Shown: one piece after another, positions 33,116 through 41,038 of the stretch
Layout of the letters: every line of letters begins with the position of its first letter
How positions within the stretch are numbered: position 1 is the stretch's first letter
DNA from: an uncultured Prevotellaceae bacterium
GTDB taxonomy: Bacteria; Bacteroidota; Bacteroidia; Bacteroidales; Bacteroidaceae
Assembly (NCBI GenBank): GCA_900316975.1
Contig: ONFA01000001.1
Coordinates: forward strand, 1 to 64,000
DNA: 64,000 bases
Direction of reading: 5' to 3'
Made by a program: the position numbers and the translations under genes
Notes under the pieces: model-generated
What the model was told of the DNA's origin: nothing
Database searches by the model: none
Seen by the model: only the letters and a program-made list of their open reading frames with translations

Positions 33116-34246
33116 ATGATGAAGAATCCGTTTGTAATCAAACCATACGAATCAAAAGATTTATTTTGTGATCGTGAAAAAGAATTGCGGTTGATGGTGC
33201 AGGGATGCATCAATCAAACCGACATGACCCTCATGTCTGAACGGCGTATGGGAAAGACCGGATTGATCCATCGACTGTTTGATGAACTTCGTGAGACGAT
33301 GGCATACCGACATACTATTTATGTGGATATCTATGCATCGCGCTCGATTGATGATTTCATTAAGTTATTGGCGGAAGCAGCGATGAAAGCGTTTCAACCT
33401 AAAACCTCCATCGGTGAAAAGTTGATTACATTTGTCAAATCTTTACGTCCTCAACTTTCGTTTGACACGATTACTGGTGAACCGCAGTTGCAGATTGCCT
33501 ATCAGACAGCGCATGAAAAAGAATACACGCTACGTGGTCTTTTCGATTTTCTTAATGCACAAGGGGAACCTGTCATTGTGGCTATCGATGAATTTCAGCA
33601 GATTCGTGATTATCCTGAAAAAAACATGGAAGCCTTGTTGCGCTCCTATATTCAACAGACTCAGAATCTGACCTTCATATTCTGTGGAAGTAAGAAACAT
33701 TTGATGGCTGATATTTTTGCTAACGAAAAGAAACCGTTTTATTCCAGCACAACGTTTATCTCGTTAGAAAAGATTTCAGAAACGGCATATACTCAATTCA
33801 TACGTCACCTGTTTAATGTAAATGGGCGAAAAATTGGCGATGATGCTATCCAGTTCATCTTGGAATGGACCAGGCGTCATACCTATTATACTCAACAACT
33901 TTGTCATACTATCTTTGCCAATGGTGATGAGGATGTCACTCTTGACGTAGTAAAGGTTTCGTGTGAACAGTTAATGAGACAGGGGGAGGCTGTCTATCTT
34001 CAATATCGTCAAATGCTAACAGACAAGCAGTGGAACTATCTGATAGCAGTGGCAAAAGAAGGTAGCGTCAGGCAGATAACAGCATCTGCATTCCTGAAAC
34101 GCAATAAGATAGGATCCCCTTCTGTGTCGCGGCGATTAGCAGAAGCACTTGTTGAAAAAGGATTATTAAACGATGATGTAGGGCTGAATGGTACGACATA
34201 TACTGTTAGTGACGTGTTCTTTTCACATTGGATGGAGAGGCTATAG
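33116..34246 (+). CDS. STAND/AAA-type ATPase with C-terminal winged helix
   Basis: A 376-residue cytoplasmic protein of the archaeal-type ATPase_2 group. The N-terminus (NPFVIKPYESKDLFCDREKEL) is the typical entry of this family; the P-loop reads SERRMGKTG (41-49), Walker B is VIVAIDEFQQI (about 154-164), and FIFCGSKKHLM is a sensor-1-like strand. The last 60 residues (ITASAFLKRNKIGSPSVSRRLAEALVEKGLL) form a winged helix. It has no known polysaccharide role, has its own promoter and is bracketed by direct repeats, so it looks like a passenger in the locus. Possible roles include stress or defence signalling; none is established. A second ATG lies one codon downstream. Confidence 0.75.
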   Translation: MMKNPFVIKPYESKDLFCDREKELRLMVQGCINQTDMTLMSERRMGKTGLIHRLFDELRETMAYRHTIYVDIYASRSIDDFIKLLAEAAMKAFQPKTSIGEKLITFVKSLRPQLSFDTITGEPQLQIAYQTAHEKEYTLRGLFDFLNAQGEPVIVAIDEFQQIRDYPEKNMEALLRSYIQQTQNLTFIFCGSKKHLMADIFANEKKPFYSSTTFISLEKISETAYTQFIRHLFNVNGRKIGDDAIQFILEWTRRHTYYTQQLCHTIFANGDEDVTLDVVKVSCEQLMRQGEAVYLQYRQMLTDKQWNYLIAVAKEGSVRQITASAFLKRNKIGSPSVSRRLAEALVEKGLLNDDVGLNGTTYTVSDVFFSHWMERL

Positions 34247-34278
34247 TTCAAATAGTACTTTGTATAATCCAGCATCTG

Positions 34279-34300
34279 GTTCATCCGAGTAATCTGTGGG
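34279..34300 (+). repeat. right copy of the 22-bp direct repeat
   Basis: GTTCATCCGAGTAATCTGTGGG, one mismatch from 32982-33003. It ends five bases before the ATG of the GT32 gene and therefore supplies its leader sequence. Confidence 0.6.
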
Positions 34301-34305
34301 GAAAC

Positions 34306-35010
34306 ATGATTCCTAAAATCATACATTATTGTTGGTTTGGCGGAAAACCTTTGCCTAAATTGGCGAGGAAATGCAAGAAGAGTTGGGAGAAGTTCTTTCC
34401 TGATTATGAAATCAAGGAATGGAATGAGCAGAACTTTGATGTCGATGCCTTCCCTTATACAAAATACTGCTACGAGCATAAGCTTTGGGCTTATTTGAGT
34501 GATTATGTGCGTCTTGCCGTTGTGGAGAAGGAGGGAGGAGTATATTTTGACACAGATGTAGAAGTGGTGAAAAAGCCTGAAGAATTGTTGGCTTCATGTC
34601 GTGCCTATTTCGGATGGGAAACGCCCAAATATATCAATACGGGCTTGGGATTTGCAGCGGATGCGCATCATCCTGCTGTAAAAGCTATGCTTGCCATGTA
34701 TGAGGGTTTGGTGATGAACGGAATATATCAGTATGATAGGATGCAGGGATGTCCACAACTTAACACACAAGCATTGCTCCCCTTCGGATTAAAGCAGGAT
34801 GGAACCCAACAGGAAGTTTGTGGGGCAGTGATTTTGCCAATTGACTATATGTGCCCATTCCGTGATGCAACGGGGGAACTGAACAAGACAAATAATACTA
34901 TTTCTATCCATTGGTTCAGTAAGTCGCCACATGGGAAGATGGCAGTATGGAAGATGAAATTGACAAGACCGCTACATCGGTTTGTGGAATTCTGTTGTTC
35001 AAAGAAATGA
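34306..35010 (+). CDS. GT32-type capsular glycosyltransferase
   Basis: A 234-residue enzyme beginning IPKIIHYCWFGGKPLP, the diagnostic entry of the GT32/DXD sugar-binding family (OCH1-like, with many capsule enzymes). The DxD metal site is Asp82/Asp84 in VYFDTDVEV, preceded by the conserved YLSDYVRLAVVEKEGG. An upstream in-frame start exists but lies inside the ATPase gene; ATG 34306 gives the standard N-terminus. It shares an ATGA overlap with the acyltransferase gene. Family members transfer mannose, galactose or related sugars. Confidence 0.84.
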   Translation: MIPKIIHYCWFGGKPLPKLARKCKKSWEKFFPDYEIKEWNEQNFDVDAFPYTKYCYEHKLWAYLSDYVRLAVVEKEGGVYFDTDVEVVKKPEELLASCRAYFGWETPKYINTGLGFAADAHHPAVKAMLAMYEGLVMNGIYQYDRMQGCPQLNTQALLPFGLKQDGTQQEVCGAVILPIDYMCPFRDATGELNKTNNTISIHWFSKSPHGKMAVWKMKLTRPLHRFVEFCCSKK

Positions 35011-35996
35011 AAGAGTCAAGGACTGTTTCTGGAGAAATTTATGTAGGTGTTGATTTGATGAAGTTGATTTGTGCTCTCTTGATTGTTTTTATGCATACAT
35101 ATAATCATGATTGGGGAGTTGTGGGTGAATGGATACATACGACGTTGACCCCTATAGGTGTACCTTTTTTCTTTATAGTATCGGGCTTTCTCTATGGTAA
35201 GGGATTGAAGAAAACGATGGCATCAAAAGAATACTTCAGTCATTATATCAAAAGAATAATATATATGTATGTCTTTTGGACGATGGTGACTCTTCCTGTG
35301 GCGTGGATGAATTTAGAAATTGCTCATGCGGATTATAGTGTTGGATTGAAACTATTATATATAGTCAGATGCTTCTTCTTGACTGGTAGTATAGGTATTT
35401 ATTGGTACTTATTGGCTCTCATTTATAATAGTGTACTTATTTATTATGCGGTGAAATGGAGGAAAGAGTCTCTACTATACATGTTAGCGTTAGTTTTTTT
35501 TGTTGTAGGGGTATTGTATGATGGGGGACTTCTAAAAGGTACCGCTGTGGGAAATGTGATACATGTTAGTGTTGGTTCAGAGCGGAACTTTTTGAACGTC
35601 GGGTTATTTTATATGAGTATAGGTTTTTTATTTGCACAGAAGCGTTTTACCTTCCCCGCAATGGTAACACCTGTGATCTTGGCATTGTTGTTAGTGGCTG
35701 CGACATGGTATAATTCCGTGTCACCCTTTCGAGTGATGCAAGCACCTCTTGCAGTGTTGCTCTTTATGATAGCCATGCAACATGCCTATAAATATTTACT
35801 CCCATATTCCTTGGCAATGCGGAAATGGAGTACTGCCATTTATTTAGGGCATTTCCCCCTTATTCTTTGGTTTGACTATTATTTAGTACGAGGAACGATA
35901 TTGGATTTTTCATTGGTCCTCATCGTCTCGTTGGTTCTTTTTTATATGCTGTCGTCTATTTGTCCTCAACGACTTTTGAAAGTGATATATGGCTGA
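35007..35996 (+). CDS. acyltransferase family 3 membrane protein
   Basis: A 329-residue polytopic protein of the acyltransferase-3 (OatA/WecH/Oac) family, with about ten hydrophobic helices. The family signature is visible near the start: DLMKLICALLIVFMHTYNH (containing the conserved histidine) and IGVPFFFIVSGFLYG. Such proteins move acetyl or succinyl groups across the membrane onto extracytoplasmic sugars. ATG 35007 overlaps the previous stop by four bases; a longer in-frame start upstream would extend into the GT32 gene and adds nothing conserved. A T8 run at about 35497-35504 lies inside the gene. Confidence 0.8.
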   Translation: MKESRTVSGEIYVGVDLMKLICALLIVFMHTYNHDWGVVGEWIHTTLTPIGVPFFFIVSGFLYGKGLKKTMASKEYFSHYIKRIIYMYVFWTMVTLPVAWMNLEIAHADYSVGLKLLYIVRCFFLTGSIGIYWYLLALIYNSVLIYYAVKWRKESLLYMLALVFFVVGVLYDGGLLKGTAVGNVIHVSVGSERNFLNVGLFYMSIGFLFAQKRFTFPAMVTPVILALLLVAATWYNSVSPFRVMQAPLAVLLFMIAMQHAYKYLLPYSLAMRKWSTAIYLGHFPLILWFDYYLVRGTILDFSLVLIVSLVLFYMLSSICPQRLLKVIYG

Positions 35997-36078
35997 TTTC
36001 CTATCAATGAGGTAAAAACAGGTAAATAGGATAGTGTATGGATGATTAGTAGTGAATAGGAGTTTTGATACTTAGATT

Positions 36079-37281
36079 ATGTACCCATTACCATTAGATC
36101 CACGTATTGTACCCCAAATATATTATTGGGGAGTTTTTATTGTGTGTCTTTTTTTGTATTTTAATTATTCTGGCTCGGATAATTGTAATAAACTATTGCA
36201 AAAAAATTCAATGTGGCCAGCACTTCTGCTGTCTTTACTACTCATGGTTTTTATTGGGTTAAGACCCCTGCATTATATTTTTGGGGACATGGTTAATTAT
36301 GCACATGGATATCGTTTTGATCCTATAAATACAACCTTTGCTATTGATTTGAGCAAAGAATGGTTATGGAGATTTATACGTGATATGTGTAGGGTTGCGG
36401 GAGTTTCGATGAATGTGTGGTTTTTTATCATTGCCACTATGTATATAGGCTGTGCATTTGTCGGTGTACGTAAGTTGGTTGGAGAGAATTGTTGGATGGC
36501 CATGCTTTTTTTCTTGTCTGCTTTTTCTACTTATCAGTTTGGTGTGAATGGAATGAGAAATGGAATGGCATGTTCAATGGTTATTTTAGCATTTGCAATA
36601 GCAGCCAATGGAAATATAAGTAAGATGTTGCAAGGGGGCGTTGTCTTAATATTTGCTTTAGGGATTCATAAATCCGTCATGCTGCCGATTGCAGCTTTTA
36701 TTGCTGCGACATACGTTGTTAAGTCTCCTAAATGGGCTATTTATTTTTGGATACTGAGTATAGGAGTCTCGTTAGTTGCTGGTGGAACAATGGTTAATTT
36801 CTTTGCAGGATTGGGTTTTGATGATCGAATGTCCTCATACGCAAACAGTATGGACCAATATGCTGACTCTTTTTCTTCTACAGGTTTTCGATGGGACTTC
36901 TTGGCCTATAGTGCCATGCCTGTATGGTTGACATGGTATGTAACTAAAAAGGCTGAAACGGAACGGGCAACGTATGGCGACACGATTGAGGAAATGGAAA
37001 CAGGAATTACAGGTGCTGGACGTATTGCGGATGCACACAGTATGCGGGTGTTCAATATTTTGGCAACAACCTATATTTTGGCGAATTCTTTTTGGGTAAT
37101 GGTGATTAAGGCTGCATTCAGTAATCGTTTTGCTTATTTGAGTTGGTTCCTCTATCCTGTTGTTCTTGCTTATGCAGTGATACGTTTACATATATGGCCT
37201 GATCAAGATAGGAAAGCGGGATTGATATTAGCATTACATGCGGGTTTCACTATTATTATGTTTATGTTAGGCAAGGCGTAA
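36079..37281 (+). CDS. EpsG-like polysaccharide polymerase
   Basis: A 400-residue polytopic membrane protein with about ten helices. It carries the EpsG-family pattern GVNGMRNGMACSMVILAFA and later ALGIHKSVMLPI, where the arginine and histidine are conserved. EpsG proteins occupy the place of Wzy in many Gram-positive and Bacteroidetes loci and are thought to polymerise lipid-linked repeat units. The 82-base spacer before it holds nothing recognisable. It is the only polymerase candidate in the window; no Wzx-type flippase was found, which is odd if it works as a classic polymerase. Confidence 0.75.
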   Translation: MYPLPLDPRIVPQIYYWGVFIVCLFLYFNYSGSDNCNKLLQKNSMWPALLLSLLLMVFIGLRPLHYIFGDMVNYAHGYRFDPINTTFAIDLSKEWLWRFIRDMCRVAGVSMNVWFFIIATMYIGCAFVGVRKLVGENCWMAMLFFLSAFSTYQFGVNGMRNGMACSMVILAFAIAANGNISKMLQGGVVLIFALGIHKSVMLPIAAFIAATYVVKSPKWAIYFWILSIGVSLVAGGTMVNFFAGLGFDDRMSSYANSMDQYADSFSSTGFRWDFLAYSAMPVWLTWYVTKKAETERATYGDTIEEMETGITGAGRIADAHSMRVFNILATTYILANSFWVMVIKAAFSNRFAYLSWFLYPVVLAYAVIRLHIWPDQDRKAGLILALHAGFTIIMFMLGKA

Positions 37282-37282
37282 T

Positions 37283-38269
37283 ATGGTAAGGGACAGATTG
37301 ACCTATTCAGTTGCCATTAGAACACTGGGGAAGAATCCTGATGTGTTGAAGAGGGAGTTGGAGAGTGTGCTTCAGCAAACGCTTCAACCAGACAAGGTGG
37401 TTATATACATAGCCGAGGGGTTTGAACGTCCATCTTTTCAAGTTGGGAAAGAGGAATATGTGTGGGTGAAGAAAGGTATGGTGGCACAGCGAGCATTGGA
37501 ATATCGTGAAATTGACTCGGATGTCATTCTGATGTTGGATGATGATGTGGAGTTAGCACCAGATAGTGCGGAGAAAATGTTGCGAGCGATGGACGAGCAT
37601 GGGATGGACTGTGTGGCGGCAGATACGTTCAAGAACCAGGATATGACGACCATGCAAAAAATGATGGCTTGGGTGACCAATTGGGTTTATCCACGGCGTG
37701 ATGATGGTTGGGCATTCAAGCAGAAGCGTGATGGGTCATTTTCTTATAACGGAAGCCCGCATCAGGCCTTTTGTCTGACGGAGACGTTCTCCGGTCCTTG
37801 TTGGATGATAAAGAAAGGCGTCTTTCAAGAAGCGCATTTAGCAGATGAATTATGGATGGATAGAATGGGCTTCCCTTATGGTGAGGATGCCGTTCAATCT
37901 TATAAACTGTTCGCCAATGGCTACAAGAGTGGTGTGCTTTATGACAGTGGCGTGAAGAATCTGGATGCCAAAACCAGTAGCGGTGTGTATCACCATGATG
38001 ATAAAAAATTCTATACTCGTTCGTTTGGCATCATGGCTACATGGTGGCGAATGATATACACCGTTCGAGACAAGCGATGGCTGTCGGCACTTTTGTTTGG
38101 CATGAAGGTGTGGTGGCAGTTGAATGTGCATATCTTATTGGGTTTGGCAAAACTGAACATGAAGATACCCTATAATTATCTGAAAGGACTGAAAGATGCC
38201 TGGGACTTTGTGCATTCCGAGGCTTATCAATCCATTCCGTCTTATATTCTCAGCAGAAGGAAAAGATGA
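37283..38269 (+). CDS. GT2-like glycosyltransferase
   Basis: A 328-residue GT-A enzyme. The strand-1 motif is YSVAIRTLGKNPDVLKREL (8-26) and the metal site is LDDDVE at 85-90. A central aromatic block (ETFSGPCWMIKKGVF) and a later FGIMATWWRMIYTV segment, possibly membrane-associating, complete it. It starts one base after the polymerase gene stops and overlaps the next GT2 gene by four bases. Confidence 0.78.
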   Translation: MVRDRLTYSVAIRTLGKNPDVLKRELESVLQQTLQPDKVVIYIAEGFERPSFQVGKEEYVWVKKGMVAQRALEYREIDSDVILMLDDDVELAPDSAEKMLRAMDEHGMDCVAADTFKNQDMTTMQKMMAWVTNWVYPRRDDGWAFKQKRDGSFSYNGSPHQAFCLTETFSGPCWMIKKGVFQEAHLADELWMDRMGFPYGEDAVQSYKLFANGYKSGVLYDSGVKNLDAKTSSGVYHHDDKKFYTRSFGIMATWWRMIYTVRDKRWLSALLFGMKVWWQLNVHILLGLAKLNMKIPYNYLKGLKDAWDFVHSEAYQSIPSYILSRRKR

Positions 38270-39321
38270 AAACACTGACAGTTTTTACTCCTACATACAA
38301 TCGTGCGCATACTTTGGGACGAACATTTGCCTCATTGTGTCGTCAGACTTGCCATGATTTGGAATGGCTTATCATTGATGATGGATCCTCGGATGGTACT
38401 CGTGAAATGGTTGAAGCGTGGGGACATCAAGTCGCGTGTCAGGTGAAAGATGTAGATTGGATGGGACGGAAAGGCAATCTTGATGAATCGAATCTGAACC
38501 AAATGAAAGCCGAACCTCGCCATTTTTCTATTGAGGTGCCGTTTGAGAGAGGTGAAGGAAATTTGAAGATTACCTATTTGTATAAAGAGAATGGCGGATT
38601 GTACACAGGGTATAATGCCGCATATGCGAATGTGGACACAGAACTATGTGTGTGTATCGATAGCGATGATTACATGCCTGATGATGCGGTGGAAAAGATT
38701 GTCGGTTTTTGGAGAAAATATTACCCTGAGGATGCACGAAGTACAGATTTTTCTCCTGTGACAGGGAAAAACTATTGTGGCATACAGGGACTAGACTTCA
38801 ATGTTGTGGATAAACAACCTATTGGAGGAAAATTTCCAGAGGAGTTGAAGGATATTTATCTTCATGAACTTCATTTGAAGAAATTGCATTCAGGCGATAC
38901 GAAACAAGTCTTGCGGACGGATTTGATGAAAAAAGTGTCTCCGATGATAGGGTATGAGGGAGAGAAGAACTTCAATCCAATTTATATGACTATTCAAATC
39001 TGTGACCAATATCCCCTATTGCTGATGAACGAGAACCTTTGTTGGGTGGAATATCAGATTGGGGGTGACAGTATGTCACAAGGTATTTTTCGGCAGTATG
39101 TCAATAGCCCTCGCAGTTTCGCCAAGTTGAGATTGTTGGAAATGACGCTTAAACATAATACGCTGAAGGACAAATGTCGGTCGGTGATTCATTATGTGTC
39201 ATCGTGCTTGTTAATCAAGGATAAAAATTGGTTACGTAAATCACCAGAGAAGTTGCTGACTATGATGCTTGCACCAGTCGGAGCAGCATTATATTGCTAT
39301 ATTCAATTCAAAAACAGATGA
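38266..39321 (+). CDS. GT2 glycosyltransferase
   Basis: A 351-residue GT-A enzyme: VFTPTYNRAHTLGRTFASL (6-24), IIDDGSSDGTREMV (about 43-56) and CIDSDDYMPDD (about 130-140) with the metal-binding aspartates. An insertion of about 35 residues between the second and third blocks (VKDVDWMGRKGNLDESNL) is unusual for GT2. It follows the previous gene by ATGA overlap. Donor unknown. Confidence 0.82.
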   Translation: MKTLTVFTPTYNRAHTLGRTFASLCRQTCHDLEWLIIDDGSSDGTREMVEAWGHQVACQVKDVDWMGRKGNLDESNLNQMKAEPRHFSIEVPFERGEGNLKITYLYKENGGLYTGYNAAYANVDTELCVCIDSDDYMPDDAVEKIVGFWRKYYPEDARSTDFSPVTGKNYCGIQGLDFNVVDKQPIGGKFPEELKDIYLHELHLKKLHSGDTKQVLRTDLMKKVSPMIGYEGEKNFNPIYMTIQICDQYPLLLMNENLCWVEYQIGGDSMSQGIFRQYVNSPRSFAKLRLLEMTLKHNTLKDKCRSVIHYVSSCLLIKDKNWLRKSPEKLLTMMLAPVGAALYCYIQFKNR

Positions 39322-39359
39322 AAAGATAACTTTCTGGGGTTATAATTTGATGTTAAGAT

Positions 39360-40292
39360 ATGATGAATGAAGAGTTAAGTCCTATACAAAAGGTGTTGCT
39401 GAATACTTTTAAGGTATTTGCAAGAATCTGTAAAGAGAATGATATCCAGTTTTTTGCTGCTTCGGGGACGCTGTTGGGTGCTATCAGGCATAAGGGGTTC
39501 ATCCCATGGGATGATGATATTGACGTTTTCTTGTTGCGAAAGGATTATGAGAAACTACTATCATTAAAAGAACGATTGAAAGGAACTGTTTGTATGGTGG
39601 CAGACTTTCATGATGATGGGTATCCTTATCCTTTTGCAAAGTTCTACGATTCCACGAAGACCTTTTGGGAATACAAACAATTTCCATTTGTTATGGGGCC
39701 TTTTATTGATTTGTTCCCATTGGATGAGTCTGATGACCATAGTAAAGAGCATGAAAAACTGAATGACGACATACATGCGGCTTTTTGGGTGTATAGAAAA
39801 TCCATCTCTCATCAGACATGGGGCGAAATATGGAAAGATTTCGTGTCTTTCAACGGGTTTGAAGGTCCAATCAAACTGGTGAAAAAGTTGTATTATGCCC
39901 CGCAGAAACAGCGATTCTATGAGCAAGTGGAAAAATTCTATCAAAAAATATGTTCTGTGAAGGGGGATTATTATAAACCTTATTGGGACGTGAAGCACAT
40001 ACAGTATCCTAAAGAATGGTTTGCGGAGGCTATCACAGTCCCGTTTGAAGATACGGAAATTTTTGTTCCCAATGGTTACCATGAAATATTGACTTACCTC
40101 TATAATGACTATATGACTCCTCCACCTACGCACTCTCGTTCAGGGCATCATACGGCTTATTATATGAATCTCGAAAAAAGGGTGAGTGTAGAGGAGATTC
40201 TTAAAGAGAAAAAGGCTGAGGTGGTGGAGAAGAAACCGATGTCTTTGCCTGTCATCTGGAATGAATTAAGACATTGGAAAGGATTCAATTAA
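39360..40292 (+). CDS. LicD family phosphotransferase
   Basis: A 310-residue protein with the LicD/FKRP core: ASGTLLGAIRHKGFIPWDDDIDV (about 34-56), in which the Asp cluster 51-55 binds metal. LicD enzymes transfer phosphocholine, and related fukutin/FKRP enzymes transfer ribitol-5-phosphate, from the CDP-activated form to a sugar. The next gene encodes an IspD/TarI-like cytidylyltransferase that could supply a CDP-alditol, so transfer of an alditol phosphate is a sensible reading; phosphocholine is less likely because no choline kinase or uptake gene accompanies it. Confidence 0.82.
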   Translation: MMNEELSPIQKVLLNTFKVFARICKENDIQFFAASGTLLGAIRHKGFIPWDDDIDVFLLRKDYEKLLSLKERLKGTVCMVADFHDDGYPYPFAKFYDSTKTFWEYKQFPFVMGPFIDLFPLDESDDHSKEHEKLNDDIHAAFWVYRKSISHQTWGEIWKDFVSFNGFEGPIKLVKKLYYAPQKQRFYEQVEKFYQKICSVKGDYYKPYWDVKHIQYPKEWFAEAITVPFEDTEIFVPNGYHEILTYLYNDYMTPPPTHSRSGHHTAYYMNLEKRVSVEEILKEKKAEVVEKKPMSLPVIWNELRHWKGFN

Positions 40293-40298
40293 TAGGGT

Positions 40299-41027
40299 AT
40301 GAATATTGCAGTTATTTTTGCGGGCGGTGTTGGTGCTAGAATGCACACGAAATCTCGTCCAAAACAGTTTTTGGAATTGGTAGGTAAGCCTATCATCATT
40401 TATACATTAGAAATCTTTGATGTCCATCCGGAAATCGATGCTATTGTGGTAGCATGCCTTGATTCTTGGATTCCATTCTTGGAAAAGATGCTTCGTAAAT
40501 TTGAAATAAACAAAGTTGTGCGAATCGTTCCCGGGGGGGGGACGGGACAAGGCTCCATCTATAATGGTCTGTGTGCGGCGGAAGAATATGCAAAAGAGAG
40601 GGGAGAAGAGAATCCGATTGTGTTGATTCACGATGGTGTTCGGCCGTTAATTACGGAAGATACCATCACAGATTGTATTCAGATGACTCGTGAAAAAGGG
40701 GATTGCATCACCTGTGTTCCTGCAACAGAGACCTTTATCGTACGCCAACCTGATGGAATGTTTGAAATACCTACACGTGACAACTCTCTTATTGCTCGTG
40801 CCCCACAATGTTTCATGCTGAAGGAAATAATTGAAGCTCATAGGAATTCTAAAAGGGAGGGCTTACCCGATTTCATTGACTCTTGCTCGCTCATGAGTTA
40901 TTATGGACACACTATCCACACAATCATAGGACCCATGGAGAATATCAAAATAACCACTCCTACGGATTTCTTCTTGTTTAGGGCTATGGTGGAAGTGCAT
41001 GAGAATCAACAAATCTTTGGTCTTTAA
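40299..41027 (+). CDS. IspD/TarI-like cytidylyltransferase
   Basis: A 242-residue nucleotidyltransferase: FAGGVGARMHTKSRPKQFLELVGKPI (8-33) is the CTP-binding signature, and IHDGVRPLI and PQCFML are further family blocks. IspD makes CDP-methylerythritol for isoprenoids and TarI makes CDP-ribitol; the K-x-x-R-PKQF form and the position between licD and an SDR gene favour the TarI-type role. Codons for PGGG (residues about 78-82) lie on a run of nine G (40533-40541), which could slip and switch the gene off. It follows licD by six bases. Confidence 0.8.
   Translation: MNIAVIFAGGVGARMHTKSRPKQFLELVGKPIIIYTLEIFDVHPEIDAIVVACLDSWIPFLEKMLRKFEINKVVRIVPGGGTGQGSIYNGLCAAEEYAKERGEENPIVLIHDGVRPLITEDTITDCIQMTREKGDCITCVPATETFIVRQPDGMFEIPTRDNSLIARAPQCFMLKEIIEAHRNSKREGLPDFIDSCSLMSYYGHTIHTIIGPMENIKITTPTDFFLFRAMVEVHENQQIFGL
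40533..40541 (+). repeat. G9 homopolymer inside the cytidylyltransferase gene
   Basis: Nine consecutive G residues (preceded by CCC) fall within codons for VPGGGTG of the IspD/TarI-like gene. Such tracts are rare in a genome of this composition and are typical sites of slipped-strand phase variation. Gain or loss of one base would shift the frame after about 80 residues. Confidence 0.6.
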
Positions 41028-41038
41028 TAAATGTTGAT

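Noticed and set aside
33116..34246. ATPase as a transposition helper (IstB/TniB-like)
   Set aside because: No partner transposase is present, and the N-terminal signature and winged helix match the ATPase_2 group instead.
34228..34305. Upstream start of the GT32 gene inside the ATPase gene
   Set aside because: The conserved N-terminus IPKIIHYCWFGG begins at ATG 34306; the extra 26 residues are read from the ATPase end and the 22-bp repeat.
35497..35504. T8 run in the acyltransferase-3 gene as a phase-variation tract
   Set aside because: Short A/T runs are common in this A/T-rich part and this one encodes ordinary membrane-helix codons; the evidence is much weaker than for the G9 tract.
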